Source: Haloarcula laminariae
GTDB lineage: Archaea; Halobacteriota; Halobacteria; Halobacteriales; Haloarculaceae
Direction: 5' to 3'
DNA length: 64,000 nt
Assembly: GCF_025457605.1 (NCBI RefSeq)
Contig: NZ_JAMZFY010000001.1
Location: forward strand, 124,001 to 188,000
Made by a program: the position numbers and the translations under genes. Position 1 is the first letter of the stretch. Each line of letters opens with the position of its first letter. Shown in pieces: positions 26,891-36,018 of the stretch. The notes below the pieces were generated by a model, which searched no databases, was not told where the DNA came from, and saw nothing but the letters and a program-made list of their open reading frames with translations.

Positions 26891-27538
26891 CGATGGTACG
26901 GGTCTGGACCGCACTCTCAGGAACCCGAACCGATTCTCGACTGCACTGGGATAGCTCTCCGTCTGTCGATCACGAGCAATTCCGTCGAGACAGCCTCCTC
27001 GGTGTCGCTGCTGGCCCCGATATCGGGCCAAGTCGTCGGTCAGGGCAACCGGCGCGTTCCAGCGACGGGTGCGAAACGCCACGAATGTACGACGCGCAAT
27101 TCGCGTGGTCCAATGCTGCCTGAACAAAACCAATCTAGCGGAGACGCCGAGTTGCGACACATCAGAGATCCGGCTACTGCGGCGTGTTTCAGCGCCGTCA
27201 CCCGAATCTGGCACTTCCCGTCCGGCCACGCACTGCTGGAACGGGAGCGACACCGCGATTGTCTGCTTCCAGGGGTCGACAGGATAGATGTCCCGACCAG
27301 TGGGTGCGAACGTGTGGGAGACGCGGTTGCCATCGATACTCAGACGACGGTCGAAGTGGTCGCCGACGGGGACGAACGAGTACTCAAGAAATTTGATATA
27401 AAAATGGAAATCGGATAGAAATTAATTCATAATATCATTTCTGCTCGCCTGTCGATTAGTGACTACTAAACTCAGAAAACGGACAAAATCACGTCTAAGA
27501 TAGTCATCTTTTGGTATCTCGATTCTCCTGAGAGAGAT
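26891..27538. other. Long intergenic stretch before glutamate dehydrogenase
   Basis: About 650 bp without a clear gene. The frame 27002-27418 ends in haloarchaeal-looking sequence (VEVVADGDERVLKKFDIKME) but its first two thirds are basic and proline-rich. It may be the 3' end of a decayed gene. The last 110 bp are very AT-rich and should carry the gdh promoter. Confidence 0.4.
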
Positions 27539-28792
27539 ATGTCGGAGCTAAATCCGTACCAGAGTTTGCGGACACAGATCGATGAAGCAGCTAACTATGT
27601 TGATGTGTCAGATGGTGAACTAGAGCGTCTCAAGACACCCGAGCGAGTGGTGGAGATGAATTTGTCCGTCGAGATGGACAACGGCTCGACCGAGGTGTTC
27701 CGTGCCTATCGGTCACAGTTCAACGGTGACCGTGGCCCCTACAAAGGCGGTATCCGCTACCACCCGCGAGTGACTCGTGATGAGGTCAAGGCGCTGTCGG
27801 GGTGGATGGTGTACAAAACTGCCACCAGTGATATTCCACTCGGTGGCGGCAAAGGTGGGATTATCATCGACCCGCGTGAGTACTCCGAGTCGGAACTCGA
27901 GCGAGTCACCCGCGCATTCGCAGCGGAGCTGAGGCCGTTCATCGGGTCTGACCGTGACATCCCAGCTCCCGACGTGAATACGGGGCAGCGTGAGATGAAC
28001 TGGATCAGGGATACGTACGAGACGCTGGAGAATACGACGGAACCGGGTGTCATCACCGGGAAAGATACATCGAATGGCGGGAGCGAGGGTCGCGTCGAAG
28101 CGACCGGCCGGTCGACGGTCATCGCCGCACGCGAGGCGTTTGAATATCTCGGCAAGGACCTCAGTGGGGCCTCCGTCGCTGTACAGGGATATGGAAATGC
28201 CGGCTGGATCGCGGCCAAACTCGTCTACGAGATGGGTGCCGATGTGGTCGCCGTGTCCGATTCGAGCGGCGGTATTTATGCTACAGGTTCACTCGACCCC
28301 TACTCTGTCAGAGAACACAAACAGGAAACCGGCAGCGTTGTCGGGTACCCGGGTGCAGAACAGACTCTGACCAACGAGGAACTGCTCACCCTTGATGTAG
28401 ACCTATTGATTCCTGCAGCACTGGAGAACGCCATCGACGAGTCGCTTGCGGGTGATATCAATGCCGATGTGATCTCCGAGGCTGCGAACGGACCGGTCAC
28501 ACCGACTGCCGACGATATCCTCCGTGAACGGGACGTGCTCGTGATTCCGGATATCCTCGCGAACGCGGGTGGTGTTATCGTCTCCTACTTCGAGTGGGTG
28601 CAAAACCGCCAGCGGTTCTACTGGCCCGAGGAACGTGTGAATACAGAGCTAGACACCAAAATCGTCGACCAGTTCCAGAATCTGGTTCACACATACGAAA
28701 GTCGCTCTCTGCCGTCTCTTCGGACTGCCGCGTACGTCCTTGCGCTCGAGCGCGTTCTCGACGCTGGTGAGTCGACCGGGACCTGGCCCTGA
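27539..28792 (+). CDS. gdh: Glutamate dehydrogenase (Glu/Leu/Phe/Val family)
   Basis: A 417-aa enzyme of usual length. The substrate-binding part has [13 protein letters not shown] (about 62-75) with the catalytic lysine region at PLGGGKGGI (about 98-107) and APDVNTG (about 140). The nucleotide-binding Rossmann domain begins at [14 protein letters not shown] (about 205-220). It interconverts glutamate and 2-oxoglutarate plus ammonia in the cytoplasm. It ends with [14 protein letters not shown], a conserved family feature. No nitrogen-metabolism neighbour is present, so this looks like an extra, replicon-borne copy. NAD versus NADP preference cannot be read. Confidence 0.95.
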   Translation: MSELNPYQSLRTQIDEAANYVDVSDGELERLKTPERVVEMNLSVEMDNGSTEVFRAYRSQFNGDRGPYKGGIRYHPRVTRDEVKALSGWMVYKTATSDIPLGGGKGGIIIDPREYSESELERVTRAFAAELRPFIGSDRDIPAPDVNTGQREMNWIRDTYETLENTTEPGVITGKDTSNGGSEGRVEATGRSTVIAAREAFEYLGKDLSGASVAVQGYGNAGWIAAKLVYEMGADVVAVSDSSGGIYATGSLDPYSVREHKQETGSVVGYPGAEQTLTNEELLTLDVDLLIPAALENAIDESLAGDINADVISEAANGPVTPTADDILRERDVLVIPDILANAGGVIVSYFEWVQNRQRFYWPEERVNTELDTKIVDQFQNLVHTYESRSLPSLRTAAYVLALERVLDAGESTGTWP

Positions 28793-29117
28793 CAGCTCTC
28801 GACAGTCACACGCCGCTGTTTCCTTTTAATACATAGGTTCGGCCCCTGATCATATCCTAGGCAGTTCAACATTATCAGATACGCCACCTGTAGTCCGTCT
28901 CTCTCGGCGTATCTGCCTCCGATGTTGCCCACCTCCGCACGAACATCACGAGAGTCCCCAGACCGGACTGCTCCCGATAATTAACAGAGGTTACCCTCCA
29001 CAGCGAGTATCCAACAGATACCAGATCGTGCTTCTCGACACAATCGGGGACGTCCTCCAACCTGCACCCGTCCACGAAGTCATTTAATAAGCTCTCCGAG
29101 AATTGTCCGATAGCAAG
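28793..29117. other. Intergenic region
   Basis: About 325 bp between gdh and the Fic/Doc-like gene. I see no supported gene. The stretch just before 29118 should hold a promoter. Confidence 0.35.
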
Positions 29118-29993
29118 ATGGGGCACGTCTACTACCACCACCCTGCAGACAAGCAGTTCTCTCTCGATTTCGTCAATCCAGACCCGGAGAATCTTGTGTC
29201 GCAAATAGTTGACTACGACGGGGATGTGGCTGTGAAAGTCATGGAATACGAGCTGGATACGGAGTTCTACGGTGTCTACACATCTCGCGTGGGCGGCGGT
29301 GCAGTAAGCGATATCGAACTCACCATCAGTGACGCTCTTGCGGACATGACTGAGGACAACGGGACGATTGTCGCACGTCTCCTAGAGATATATCGGGCAC
29401 TTCTCTCGAAGAATGAGGAAGAAGAGGGAACACCTGTGGAGGCCTACAAGAACATCGACGTTGACGCCCTCCCCGAAGCGTTTGACGAGACATCGTGGGA
29501 GGGGACGGCAACAGATGTCGCTGGGCGCCTCGCGTCGAATCTGATTCTCAAGCACGCTCTTCCCAACGCCAACCATCGGACGGCTGTGGCGTTGATACAG
29601 TTCTACCTGCGCCGTATCAATGCCGACTTTTCGATGCCCGAAACAAAGACCGAAATCGAGCCCGAGACCTACGACTGGCGAGAGTGGGTCAACGAGTATA
29701 TTAACGAATCAAAGCGCCTTCTGACTGTTCGTCGGAAGAACGTCTTATTCAAACATTTGCGTGGGTTCGGAGCCACGACACTTGAGCGGAAACACGAGGT
29801 CATGATCGATTTGTCAGAGTATGAGCTTGATATGTATCCGCATGAAGCGAAGGTATTCTACGCCGAAAAGCACGAAGACCTCTGGATAGAATTTGTCGAG
29901 CAAGCAGTCGAACGAGCTGGCTTTCCAGAATTGACCGACACTACGGGGATCTCTAAAGCGGAGTTCGCAGAGAAAATCCGGCAACTCGACTAG
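29118..29993 (+). CDS. Fic/Doc-like protein
   Basis: A 291-aa protein (ATG at 29118; a TTG at 29103 is possible). Around residue 150-165 it has HALPNANHRTAVALIQFYL, close to the Doc/Fic signature H-x-[FL]-x-[DN]-x-N-x-R-T. The leading His, central Asn-Ala-Asn and Arg-Thr are kept, while the usual F and G/K change. Fic/Doc proteins transfer AMP or phosphate to target proteins and are often toxins. The C-terminal 120 residues are acidic and unassigned. There is no evident antitoxin upstream; a 34-aa frame converges from 30107. Activity is inferred from the motif alone. Confidence 0.6.
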   Translation: MGHVYYHHPADKQFSLDFVNPDPENLVSQIVDYDGDVAVKVMEYELDTEFYGVYTSRVGGGAVSDIELTISDALADMTEDNGTIVARLLEIYRALLSKNEEEEGTPVEAYKNIDVDALPEAFDETSWEGTATDVAGRLASNLILKHALPNANHRTAVALIQFYLRRINADFSMPETKTEIEPETYDWREWVNEYINESKRLLTVRRKNVLFKHLRGFGATTLERKHEVMIDLSEYELDMYPHEAKVFYAEKHEDLWIEFVEQAVERAGFPELTDTTGISKAEFAEKIRQLD

Positions 29994-30002
29994 TGGACTG
30001 CG

Positions 30003-30107
30003 TTAGTCTTGAAGGGTAGCGACTAATCGGCCCGTTTCCTCGGCCTCCTCACTACGCGACATCCCATATGTCGCAAGCGCTTCGTCAACCGCCTCATCAA
30101 GACTCAT
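30003..30107 (-). CDS. Possible 34-aa acidic microprotein convergent to the Fic/Doc-like gene
   Basis: Reads MSLDEAVDEALATYGMSRSE then EAEETGRLVATLQD. It is helical and acidic, haloarchaeal in composition, with its stop 10 bp from the convergent gene. It could be a small antitoxin-like helix, but only its position suggests that. Confidence 0.3.
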   Translation of the reverse strand: MSLDEAVDEALATYGMSRSEEAEETGRLVATLQD

Positions 30108-30321
30108 AGCTCACTTCAATCTTAGCTGTGTGATTGTATAAACTCTTGCATCACCCTTCACGCGTGCAATAGAGAGACGGAAAATCCTGTTTATCTCGTG
30201 AATGAATACTGATTGCCACAATTTCGTATATAACAGTAGCTGGCTGACCGCAGTGCCGTGATTATCAACTGTCGTAATACGGGCATAGGACTCAAATCAG
30301 TCAGTCAAATAAATCTGATAG

Positions 30322-31977
30322 ATGACCGTCCTCGGCGTTTCTCCAGCGTTTTTGGCATATGTTTTCGCCTACGGACTGGCCGCGCTCGGCTGTATAGCCG
30401 CACTCGGCCGTGCCAGGCAGGTCACAGACACCGATACCCGTCGAGGGTTGGTCGCGTTGCTGGTCGGGAGTGGCGGCTGGGCCGCGCTACAATTGGCCTT
30501 TCTGGTCGCTCCAACACCTACGGTAGGCTACGGAGCCTACACCCTCAGCCTGGTCATCGGACTCACTACCGTCGGGGCCTGGCTCTATTTTACCTCAGCC
30601 TATACCGGACGCTCTTTTCACCGAAATAAGATGTATAGACGTCTAGCAGTGGCACTGTATCTCGCTATCGTCGCTGTGAAACTGACGAACCCGCTCCACG
30701 GCTGGTACTTCCAGACAACCTTCGTCACCGAGCCCTTCCCCCATCAGACAATCATGCATGGTACTTTTCACTGGGTCGTCACCGGGCTCTCCTACGCGCT
30801 TGTCGCGGTGGGCTTCTTTATGTTGTACGAACTATTTCTGGATGCCGACTACGATACACGGCCACTGGCCGCTCTCGTCGGGATTACTGGCCTCCCTGTG
30901 ATGTTCGATATCGTCGGCTTCGCCAGCGATGCTCTCATTGACATCAACTACGAGCCGCTTGGCGTTGCCGTCTTCGCAATCGGCGTCTTGTACGTGTTCG
31001 AAGAGGAGTTTCTCGCCGTCCAGCTCACCGACGGCGTTGACGCACCGGTCATCTATCTGGACCACGATGACCGAATCAGCCACTACAATGGACGCGCTGA
31101 GCAGTTGTTCCCGGACCTCAATGGGGCGACGGGGGAACCGCTGGACACCATTATCCCACCCGCGAGCACGGAACTCGGTGACCGAAACTGGATCCTCGAT
31201 CGGACCAGCGCCGGTGAGACCAAACACTATCTGGTCAGCGACACGCGCTTTTCTCTGGGCCAGACTGGCATCGGCCGGATGGTGTTGTTTACCGATGTGA
31301 CTCGGACCGAACGGCAGCGTCGGGAGCTAGAACGGCAGAATGAACAACTGGAAGGGTTCGCCGCCGCTATCCGGCATGAACTGCTCAACACGCTGCAGAT
31401 TGTCAGCGCCAGAATCGACATCGCTGGCGACGCGGTCGAAGACGGTGAGGTGGATCTGGCTCGGGATAGCTTGCAGACCGCCTCGGACACCTCAGAACGG
31501 ATGGCAGATATCGTCGATGACCTGGCAAAACTCGCTCGATACGGCCAAAGCGTCGAAGACAGCCAGACCGAGACGGTTGACCTCGGAACTATCGCGAAGG
31601 CGGCATGGGCGACTGCTGACGTTGACAATGGTTCCCTCTCCATTGAATCCAGTGTAGAAGTCACAGCTGACCCCGAGCGTCTCGAAAGACTGTTTATCAA
31701 CGCGTTCACGTTCGGTGCGCACAACGGTGCGACCGAGACTACCGTTACCGTCACCGACACTGGCTTTGCGATAACCGATGACGGTGCGCCGACTGGCAAC
31801 ACCGACCCGGTATCGTATTTCGAGTATGGGAGCGCGATTCCCGACGCTGAGGCCGGATTGACACTTCCGAACCTCCGGATGCTCGCCGAGACCCACGGTT
31901 GGGAGGCAACGCTCGATACGTCGTATCAAGACGGAATCCGTATCGTCATCTCAGGTGTCGGTACGCGCAAACAGTAG
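30322..31977 (+). CDS. 7TM sensor histidine kinase with degenerate ATPase domain
   Basis: A 551-aa protein. Residues about 1-225 hold seven hydrophobic segments (7TM sensor region), then a PAS-like domain (about 235-340), a HisKA helix with IRHELLNTLQIV (H near residue 352) and a C-terminal region in ATPase position. Compared with its paralogue at 43317-44960, the ATPase boxes are eroded: RLFINAFTFGAHNG replaces the N box, and no DNGxGI or GxGLGL is visible. It may be a non-kinase sensor or act through a partner. It is a single gene, divergent from the kinase at 32168. Confidence 0.8.
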   Translation: MTVLGVSPAFLAYVFAYGLAALGCIAALGRARQVTDTDTRRGLVALLVGSGGWAALQLAFLVAPTPTVGYGAYTLSLVIGLTTVGAWLYFTSAYTGRSFHRNKMYRRLAVALYLAIVAVKLTNPLHGWYFQTTFVTEPFPHQTIMHGTFHWVVTGLSYALVAVGFFMLYELFLDADYDTRPLAALVGITGLPVMFDIVGFASDALIDINYEPLGVAVFAIGVLYVFEEEFLAVQLTDGVDAPVIYLDHDDRISHYNGRAEQLFPDLNGATGEPLDTIIPPASTELGDRNWILDRTSAGETKHYLVSDTRFSLGQTGIGRMVLFTDVTRTERQRRELERQNEQLEGFAAAIRHELLNTLQIVSARIDIAGDAVEDGEVDLARDSLQTASDTSERMADIVDDLAKLARYGQSVEDSQTETVDLGTIAKAAWATADVDNGSLSIESSVEVTADPERLERLFINAFTFGAHNGATETTVTVTDTGFAITDDGAPTGNTDPVSYFEYGSAIPDAEAGLTLPNLRMLAETHGWEATLDTSYQDGIRIVISGVGTRKQ

Positions 31978-32167
31978 CTTCAGCCATCCTCTCCGGCGAG
32001 ACCAGCTCAAATTCCGGCGCCGACAATCATCTTCATTCCGTCGGCAGCCACGGACAGCTCGTCGACGGACTGTCAGACGACCCGTCGGATGAATCGATAT
32101 CGAAAGTAGACGTACACCGACAGTGGGATTTTGGAATACAGACGGAGTATCGGCTACGACAGTCGAC
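31978..32167. other. Convergent intergenic spacer
   Basis: About 190 bp between the two convergent kinase genes. No gene is supported here. Transcription terminators for both genes are expected, but I do not see a clear hairpin. Confidence 0.3.
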
Positions 32168-33925
32168 TTACGCAGTAACGAACTCACTTCTGATGATTTC
32201 GAAGCGCGCACCGCCTTTGGAGCCGTCTGTGACGCGTATCTCCCAGTCGTGGGCCTCGACAATCTGTTCGACGATACTCAGCCCGAAGCCCGTTCCCTCG
32301 TCGCTCGTCGAGTATCCCGCAGTGAATATATCATCGTATTCGTCCTCGGGGATCCCCGAGCCATCGTCTTCGATATAGACCCCCTCCTCAAACTCACCGA
32401 CAGTTACGGTCACGTCGTCGCCACCGTGTTCGATAGCGTTACGAACGAGATTTTCACACACTTGCTTCAGTCGACTTTCGTCGGCGTCGATTGTACAATC
32501 AACGTCGGTGACGAGCGTGGCGTCCTCTGTCTCGACGTTCGACCAACACTCCTCAACGAACTGCGCGACATCGACTGATTCGCGATCAGTTATCCTCTCG
32601 CCTCCACGAGCCAGCGTCAGGAGGTCGTCGATCAAAGCCTCCATTCGATTCAGACCACGTTCGGCGCGCTCCAAGTGTTCGCTGTCATACTCCGCCTGTG
32701 CGAGATCTATCCCACCGATGGCCACGTTCAGCGGGTTCCGGAGATCGTGAGAGACGACGCTGGCGAACTCATCAAGACGCTGGTTCCGCCGTTTCAATTC
32801 CTGTTCGCGCTCTTTGCGCTCGGAGATGTCACGCAACATCCCGACTGAGCCCTCGAAGTACTCCCCTTCGTAGGGTAAGACACCCATGTGGTCCTCGCAG
32901 GGAATCGGCTCCCCGTCCTTGGGCTGGATCTCGATTTCGAACTGCACGCTGTCGGGACCGTCTGATGAGAGAATGCGACCGAGATTGGTTTCGGCCCGTT
33001 CGACCACTTCTGGTGATTTGATCAGTGCTGGTGTCGCCCCAAGAACTGTCTCGCGGTCGTACCCGACCATCTCAACGAACGCATCGTTTACGTATTCGAA
33101 CCGTCCCGTCTCGTCAAGTACGTAGACGGGGTCACTGAGCGTCTCTACGAGCGTCGAGAATCGCGTCAGTTCGATTTGCAATTCTTGTTCTGCAGAGAGG
33201 TCCCGAACCGAACAAATCAATTCTCCAGAATCCGTTTGGACGACTCGGTGGTCTTCGGGAAAGGTAGTACCATCAGCTCGGAGACCGGTCGTTTCGCCGC
33301 TCCAGGAGCCCTCATCAGCGACCGTCGGCAAAATCTCGGTCCGTGCGACTGCTACTTCGTCGTCGGGATACACCAATTCCCAGTGTTGGCCGAGTATGTC
33401 TTCGGGGTTGTAGCCGTAGAGATCCGCGTACGCCTGGTTGACGTAGATGAATTCGCCGTCCTCGTTGAGGATGCCGATGCCCTCGCGCACGGTTTCGCTG
33501 GCTTTACGCTGACGCTCCCGGGCGTGCTCGGCACGGTATCGTTCGACGGCATTTCGGACCCGATTTGCTAACACGGTGTACTGGTCAGTTCCCCGCTCTT
33601 TTTGCAGGTAATCAGTAACACCAGCCGAAATGGCATCGCCAGCAACTTCTTCCGACCCCTTGCCGGTGAACAGGATGAACGGCAGGTCAGGAGCCATCTC
33701 ACGAACTGTTTCAAGGAATTCGATTCCGTTCTGCTCGGGCATATCGTAGTCAGAAATAATACAGTCGAAGTCCTCGTCAGCAAGTCTGTCTAATCCCTCG
33801 CTGGCGCTCGTTGCGGTTTCGACTACGAGTCTATTGTCCTCGTGTTCGAGAAAGTCAGCTACGACGTCAGCAAAATCCGGCTCGTCATCAACGTGTAGAA
33901 CATGAACGTCTGGCAGATGACCCAT
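32168..33925 (-). CDS. Hybrid receiver-PAS-PAS histidine kinase
   Basis: A protein of 585 aa from the ATG at 33925 (MGHLPDVHVLHVDDEPDFAD); upstream in-frame codons are possible but unsupported. It has an N-terminal receiver with DDE and CIISDYDMP (phosphoacceptor Asp present), two PAS domains, then a HisKA with VVSHDLRNPLNVA. A complete ATPase follows: N box LVRNAIEHGG, G1 YIEDDGSGIP, G2 DEGTGFGLSIVEQI. This is a typical soluble haloarchaeal kinase that takes part in phosphorelay. No dedicated output regulator lies beside it. Confidence 0.9.
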   Translation of the reverse strand: MGHLPDVHVLHVDDEPDFADVVADFLEHEDNRLVVETATSASEGLDRLADEDFDCIISDYDMPEQNGIEFLETVREMAPDLPFILFTGKGSEEVAGDAISAGVTDYLQKERGTDQYTVLANRVRNAVERYRAEHARERQRKASETVREGIGILNEDGEFIYVNQAYADLYGYNPEDILGQHWELVYPDDEVAVARTEILPTVADEGSWSGETTGLRADGTTFPEDHRVVQTDSGELICSVRDLSAEQELQIELTRFSTLVETLSDPVYVLDETGRFEYVNDAFVEMVGYDRETVLGATPALIKSPEVVERAETNLGRILSSDGPDSVQFEIEIQPKDGEPIPCEDHMGVLPYEGEYFEGSVGMLRDISERKEREQELKRRNQRLDEFASVVSHDLRNPLNVAIGGIDLAQAEYDSEHLERAERGLNRMEALIDDLLTLARGGERITDRESVDVAQFVEECWSNVETEDATLVTDVDCTIDADESRLKQVCENLVRNAIEHGGDDVTVTVGEFEEGVYIEDDGSGIPEDEYDDIFTAGYSTSDEGTGFGLSIVEQIVEAHDWEIRVTDGSKGGARFEIIRSEFVTA

Positions 33926-34042
33926 ATATAAATCTCTCTTAGCAGATATCATAAGAGTGTGCTGCCAATTCTCAGACGGAATATTTGCCACCAGCATTGC
34001 TACGATTAGGGCTAAGCAGAGGTGCTAGCTCTCTGCAAAAGT

Positions 34043-34057
34043 GGTCGTGATTATCGC
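34043..34057 (+). repeat. Dispersed motif GGTCGTGATTATCGC, copy 4
   Basis: Exact 15-bp match, preceded by TAAGCAGAGGTGCTAGCTCT as in copy 2. The flank can form a CAGAG...CTCTG hairpin. It lies 115 bp outside the origin repeats. Confidence 0.5.
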
Positions 34058-34172
34058 GGGAAGCACGAGCTGTGTGAGAGCAGTTATAGAACCAATCACG
34101 GACATGACTCAATATGTAGTGCCATATTCCATCTGTATTTTATCTGACTCAATATACTATGATATGAAAACC

Positions 34173-34329
34173 ACACCCCTTATTGCCGCTGTAAGGAGTT
34201 GTTGTCCCGATCGAGACACCCCTCACTGCCGCTGTAAAAAGACATATTATTAACATTAAGCTGTTGGTTGTCAATATTGGTGTGGACAATATATTCCACT
34301 GACATAGACACCCCGTGTTGCCGTTGTAA
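34173..34329 (+). repeat. Origin repeat cluster 1 (three direct copies)
   Basis: Three copies of a 22-bp repeat, consensus CACACCCC-N2-ATTGCCGCTGTAA, at 34173-34194, 34216-34237 and 34308-34329. They lie just beyond the 3' end of orc1/cdc6. The third copy reads GTTGCCGTTGTAA. These are candidate initiator-binding (ORB-like) sites; their concentration around the initiator gene is the main evidence. Confidence 0.75.
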
Positions 34330-34336
34330 ACGGCTA

Positions 34337-35533
34337 TTATGCGGACTTACAGGCTTTGATGACGAGTTCTGGGTCATCAACTAACTGATTTACCGTATGG
34401 GCGCCGCGTCCTCGACCCCGGCCCTTGTGCTGTTGCCGGATTACAGATAAAAACTCTAACTCCGAGAGCAGATCACGGACACGACGGTTTTTGAGCGGCT
34501 CCGAACCTTCCTGTTCACACATGAGTTCGTATAATGAATACACGTCTTCGGTCGGAATCTCTGGTTCGTCCTCGTCGTGCTGTTGAGCCTGTAGTGCGAG
34601 GGCATGCAGAAGGTGTTTTGAGTGGGTCGGTAGTTTCGAGATGAGTTCCGACAGGCGATTTCGTTCCTCCCGTTCGTGGGCTTCGTCGACGTGCTCCTCA
34701 GAGACGATTTCGCTACCGCGTTCGTATGCAGATTCACCAGCGTATCGCAGAATATCGATTGCCTTCCGTGCATCTCCATGCTCACGTGCAGCGAGGGCCG
34801 CGATTTTCGGAATGACCTCATCGCCCAAGACGCCATCATGGAAGGCATCACTTCGAGATAAAAGAATGTCGCGTAGCTGGTTGGCATCGTACGGAGCGAA
34901 GACGAGATCACGTTCCGATAGGCTTGATCGGACCCTCTCGTTAAGATTCTCTTTGTACCGAATCTTGTTGCTGATGCCGATGATTCCTAAGGTGCTCTCG
35001 GTGAGTTTGCCCGACTCGGCAGCTCGTGAGAGTTGCATCAAGATATTATCGTTGTCAAGTTTGTCGATCTCATCAAGGATGACGAGGCCGACGTCGTACT
35101 GGGCATCAAGAATATCCCACAGCTTTCGATAATAATTCGATGTACTCAGTCCAGACATAGGAACTGAAATATTAGTCTCGTCAGGCATATTGAGTGCACT
35201 GGCAACTGACCGGACAGCCTGCGTTTCGGTGGAGTCCTGAAAACAATCAACGTAGGCAACACCGACCTCAACATCGTTTTGTTTGGCTGACTCGGTCAAA
35301 TCATTGGTAATATACTTCGTACACAGCGATTTCCCGGTGCCGGTCTTTCCATAGATTAACACGTTGTTCGGTGTCCGACCTTGGGTAGCGTCTTTAATCG
35401 CATTGGCAAGCTGTGTGAGTTCCTCATCGCGCCCAATGATTCGATCCTTATCAGGGAGATGTTGGACGCGAAGCAAATCCTTGTTGGCAAAGATGGGGTC
35501 ATCTTCGTCAAAAAAGGAACCCAAATCGGACAT
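34337..35533 (-). CDS. orc1/cdc6: Orc1/Cdc6-family replication initiator
   Basis: A 398-aa AAA+ protein. Walker A is IYGKTGTGKS (residues 60-69) and Walker B GLVILDEIDKL (149-159). The Orc1-type sensor and C-terminal winged helix (about 300-385, EDVYSLYELMCEQEGSEPLK then NRRVRDLLSELEFL) follow. It should bind origin repeats and load the MCM helicase. The 22-bp repeats flank it on both sides, three downstream and three in its promoter, as expected for an initiator with its own cognate origin and perhaps autoregulation. Full length and intact. Confidence 0.95.
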   Translation of the reverse strand: MSDLGSFFDEDDPIFANKDLLRVQHLPDKDRIIGRDEELTQLANAIKDATQGRTPNNVLIYGKTGTGKSLCTKYITNDLTESAKQNDVEVGVAYVDCFQDSTETQAVRSVASALNMPDETNISVPMSGLSTSNYYRKLWDILDAQYDVGLVILDEIDKLDNDNILMQLSRAAESGKLTESTLGIIGISNKIRYKENLNERVRSSLSERDLVFAPYDANQLRDILLSRSDAFHDGVLGDEVIPKIAALAAREHGDARKAIDILRYAGESAYERGSEIVSEEHVDEAHEREERNRLSELISKLPTHSKHLLHALALQAQQHDEDEPEIPTEDVYSLYELMCEQEGSEPLKNRRVRDLLSELEFLSVIRQQHKGRGRGRGAHTVNQLVDDPELVIKACKSA

Positions 35534-35566
35534 ACTGCTTCATTATCACAGATGGTTAAGTATCTA

Positions 35567-35737
35567 TCCCACCTGATTGCCGCTGTAAAACAGCCTCGCA
35601 TGTAAACATCCCCTCGTGAATAGAGGAAAGAAGCGCCGTGCGACAGAGTTTCAATTCATTGGTGTCTGGATACCTCCCGACATTGCCGCTGTAACATGGA
35701 TGTAAAGTTCCCCCCACACCCCATATTGCCGCTGTAA
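35567..35737 (+). repeat. Origin repeat cluster 2 (three direct copies in the orc1 promoter)
   Basis: Copies at 35567-35588, 35672-35694 and 35715-35737, all in the same orientation as cluster 1. The last is the best match to the consensus (CACACCCC then ATATTGCCGCTGTAA). The first sits only 34 bp from the orc1/cdc6 start codon, so initiator binding could also repress the gene. Confidence 0.75.
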
Positions 35738-36018
35738 ACAAGATTGAGTGTACGGCCCAGTAGAACAAGAGGTTGATTAGCCTAAATACCATACTGAGGT
35801 TCGCTACTACTGAATTTAGTGGATATTATACCAAAGTTAGCAACCATAGATTCGCCTTATCACTGCCAAAACGAGTATGGCAGTTCTAGACGCCAAAATT
35901 GCAGTACGGTAGCAAACGACATGGAAATATAAAAAACCACTAGATTAGAACTGTTGAGATAAGCTACCACAACTGCTAGGAAGCAATCGTTGTGAGATAC
36001 AGTGGTAGGCGCTATTAC
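35738..36018. other. AT-rich unwinding region of the origin
   Basis: About 280 bp, strongly AT-rich compared with the surroundings (for example ATGGAAATATAAAAAACC near 35930), with no gene. It lies between clusters of oppositely oriented origin repeats. By analogy with other haloarchaeal origins it is the likely duplex-unwinding element. Confidence 0.55.

Noticed and set aside
26744-27253. 169-aa leftward gene
   Set aside because: Antisense to the small rubrerythrin-like protein and Arg-rich; no motif.
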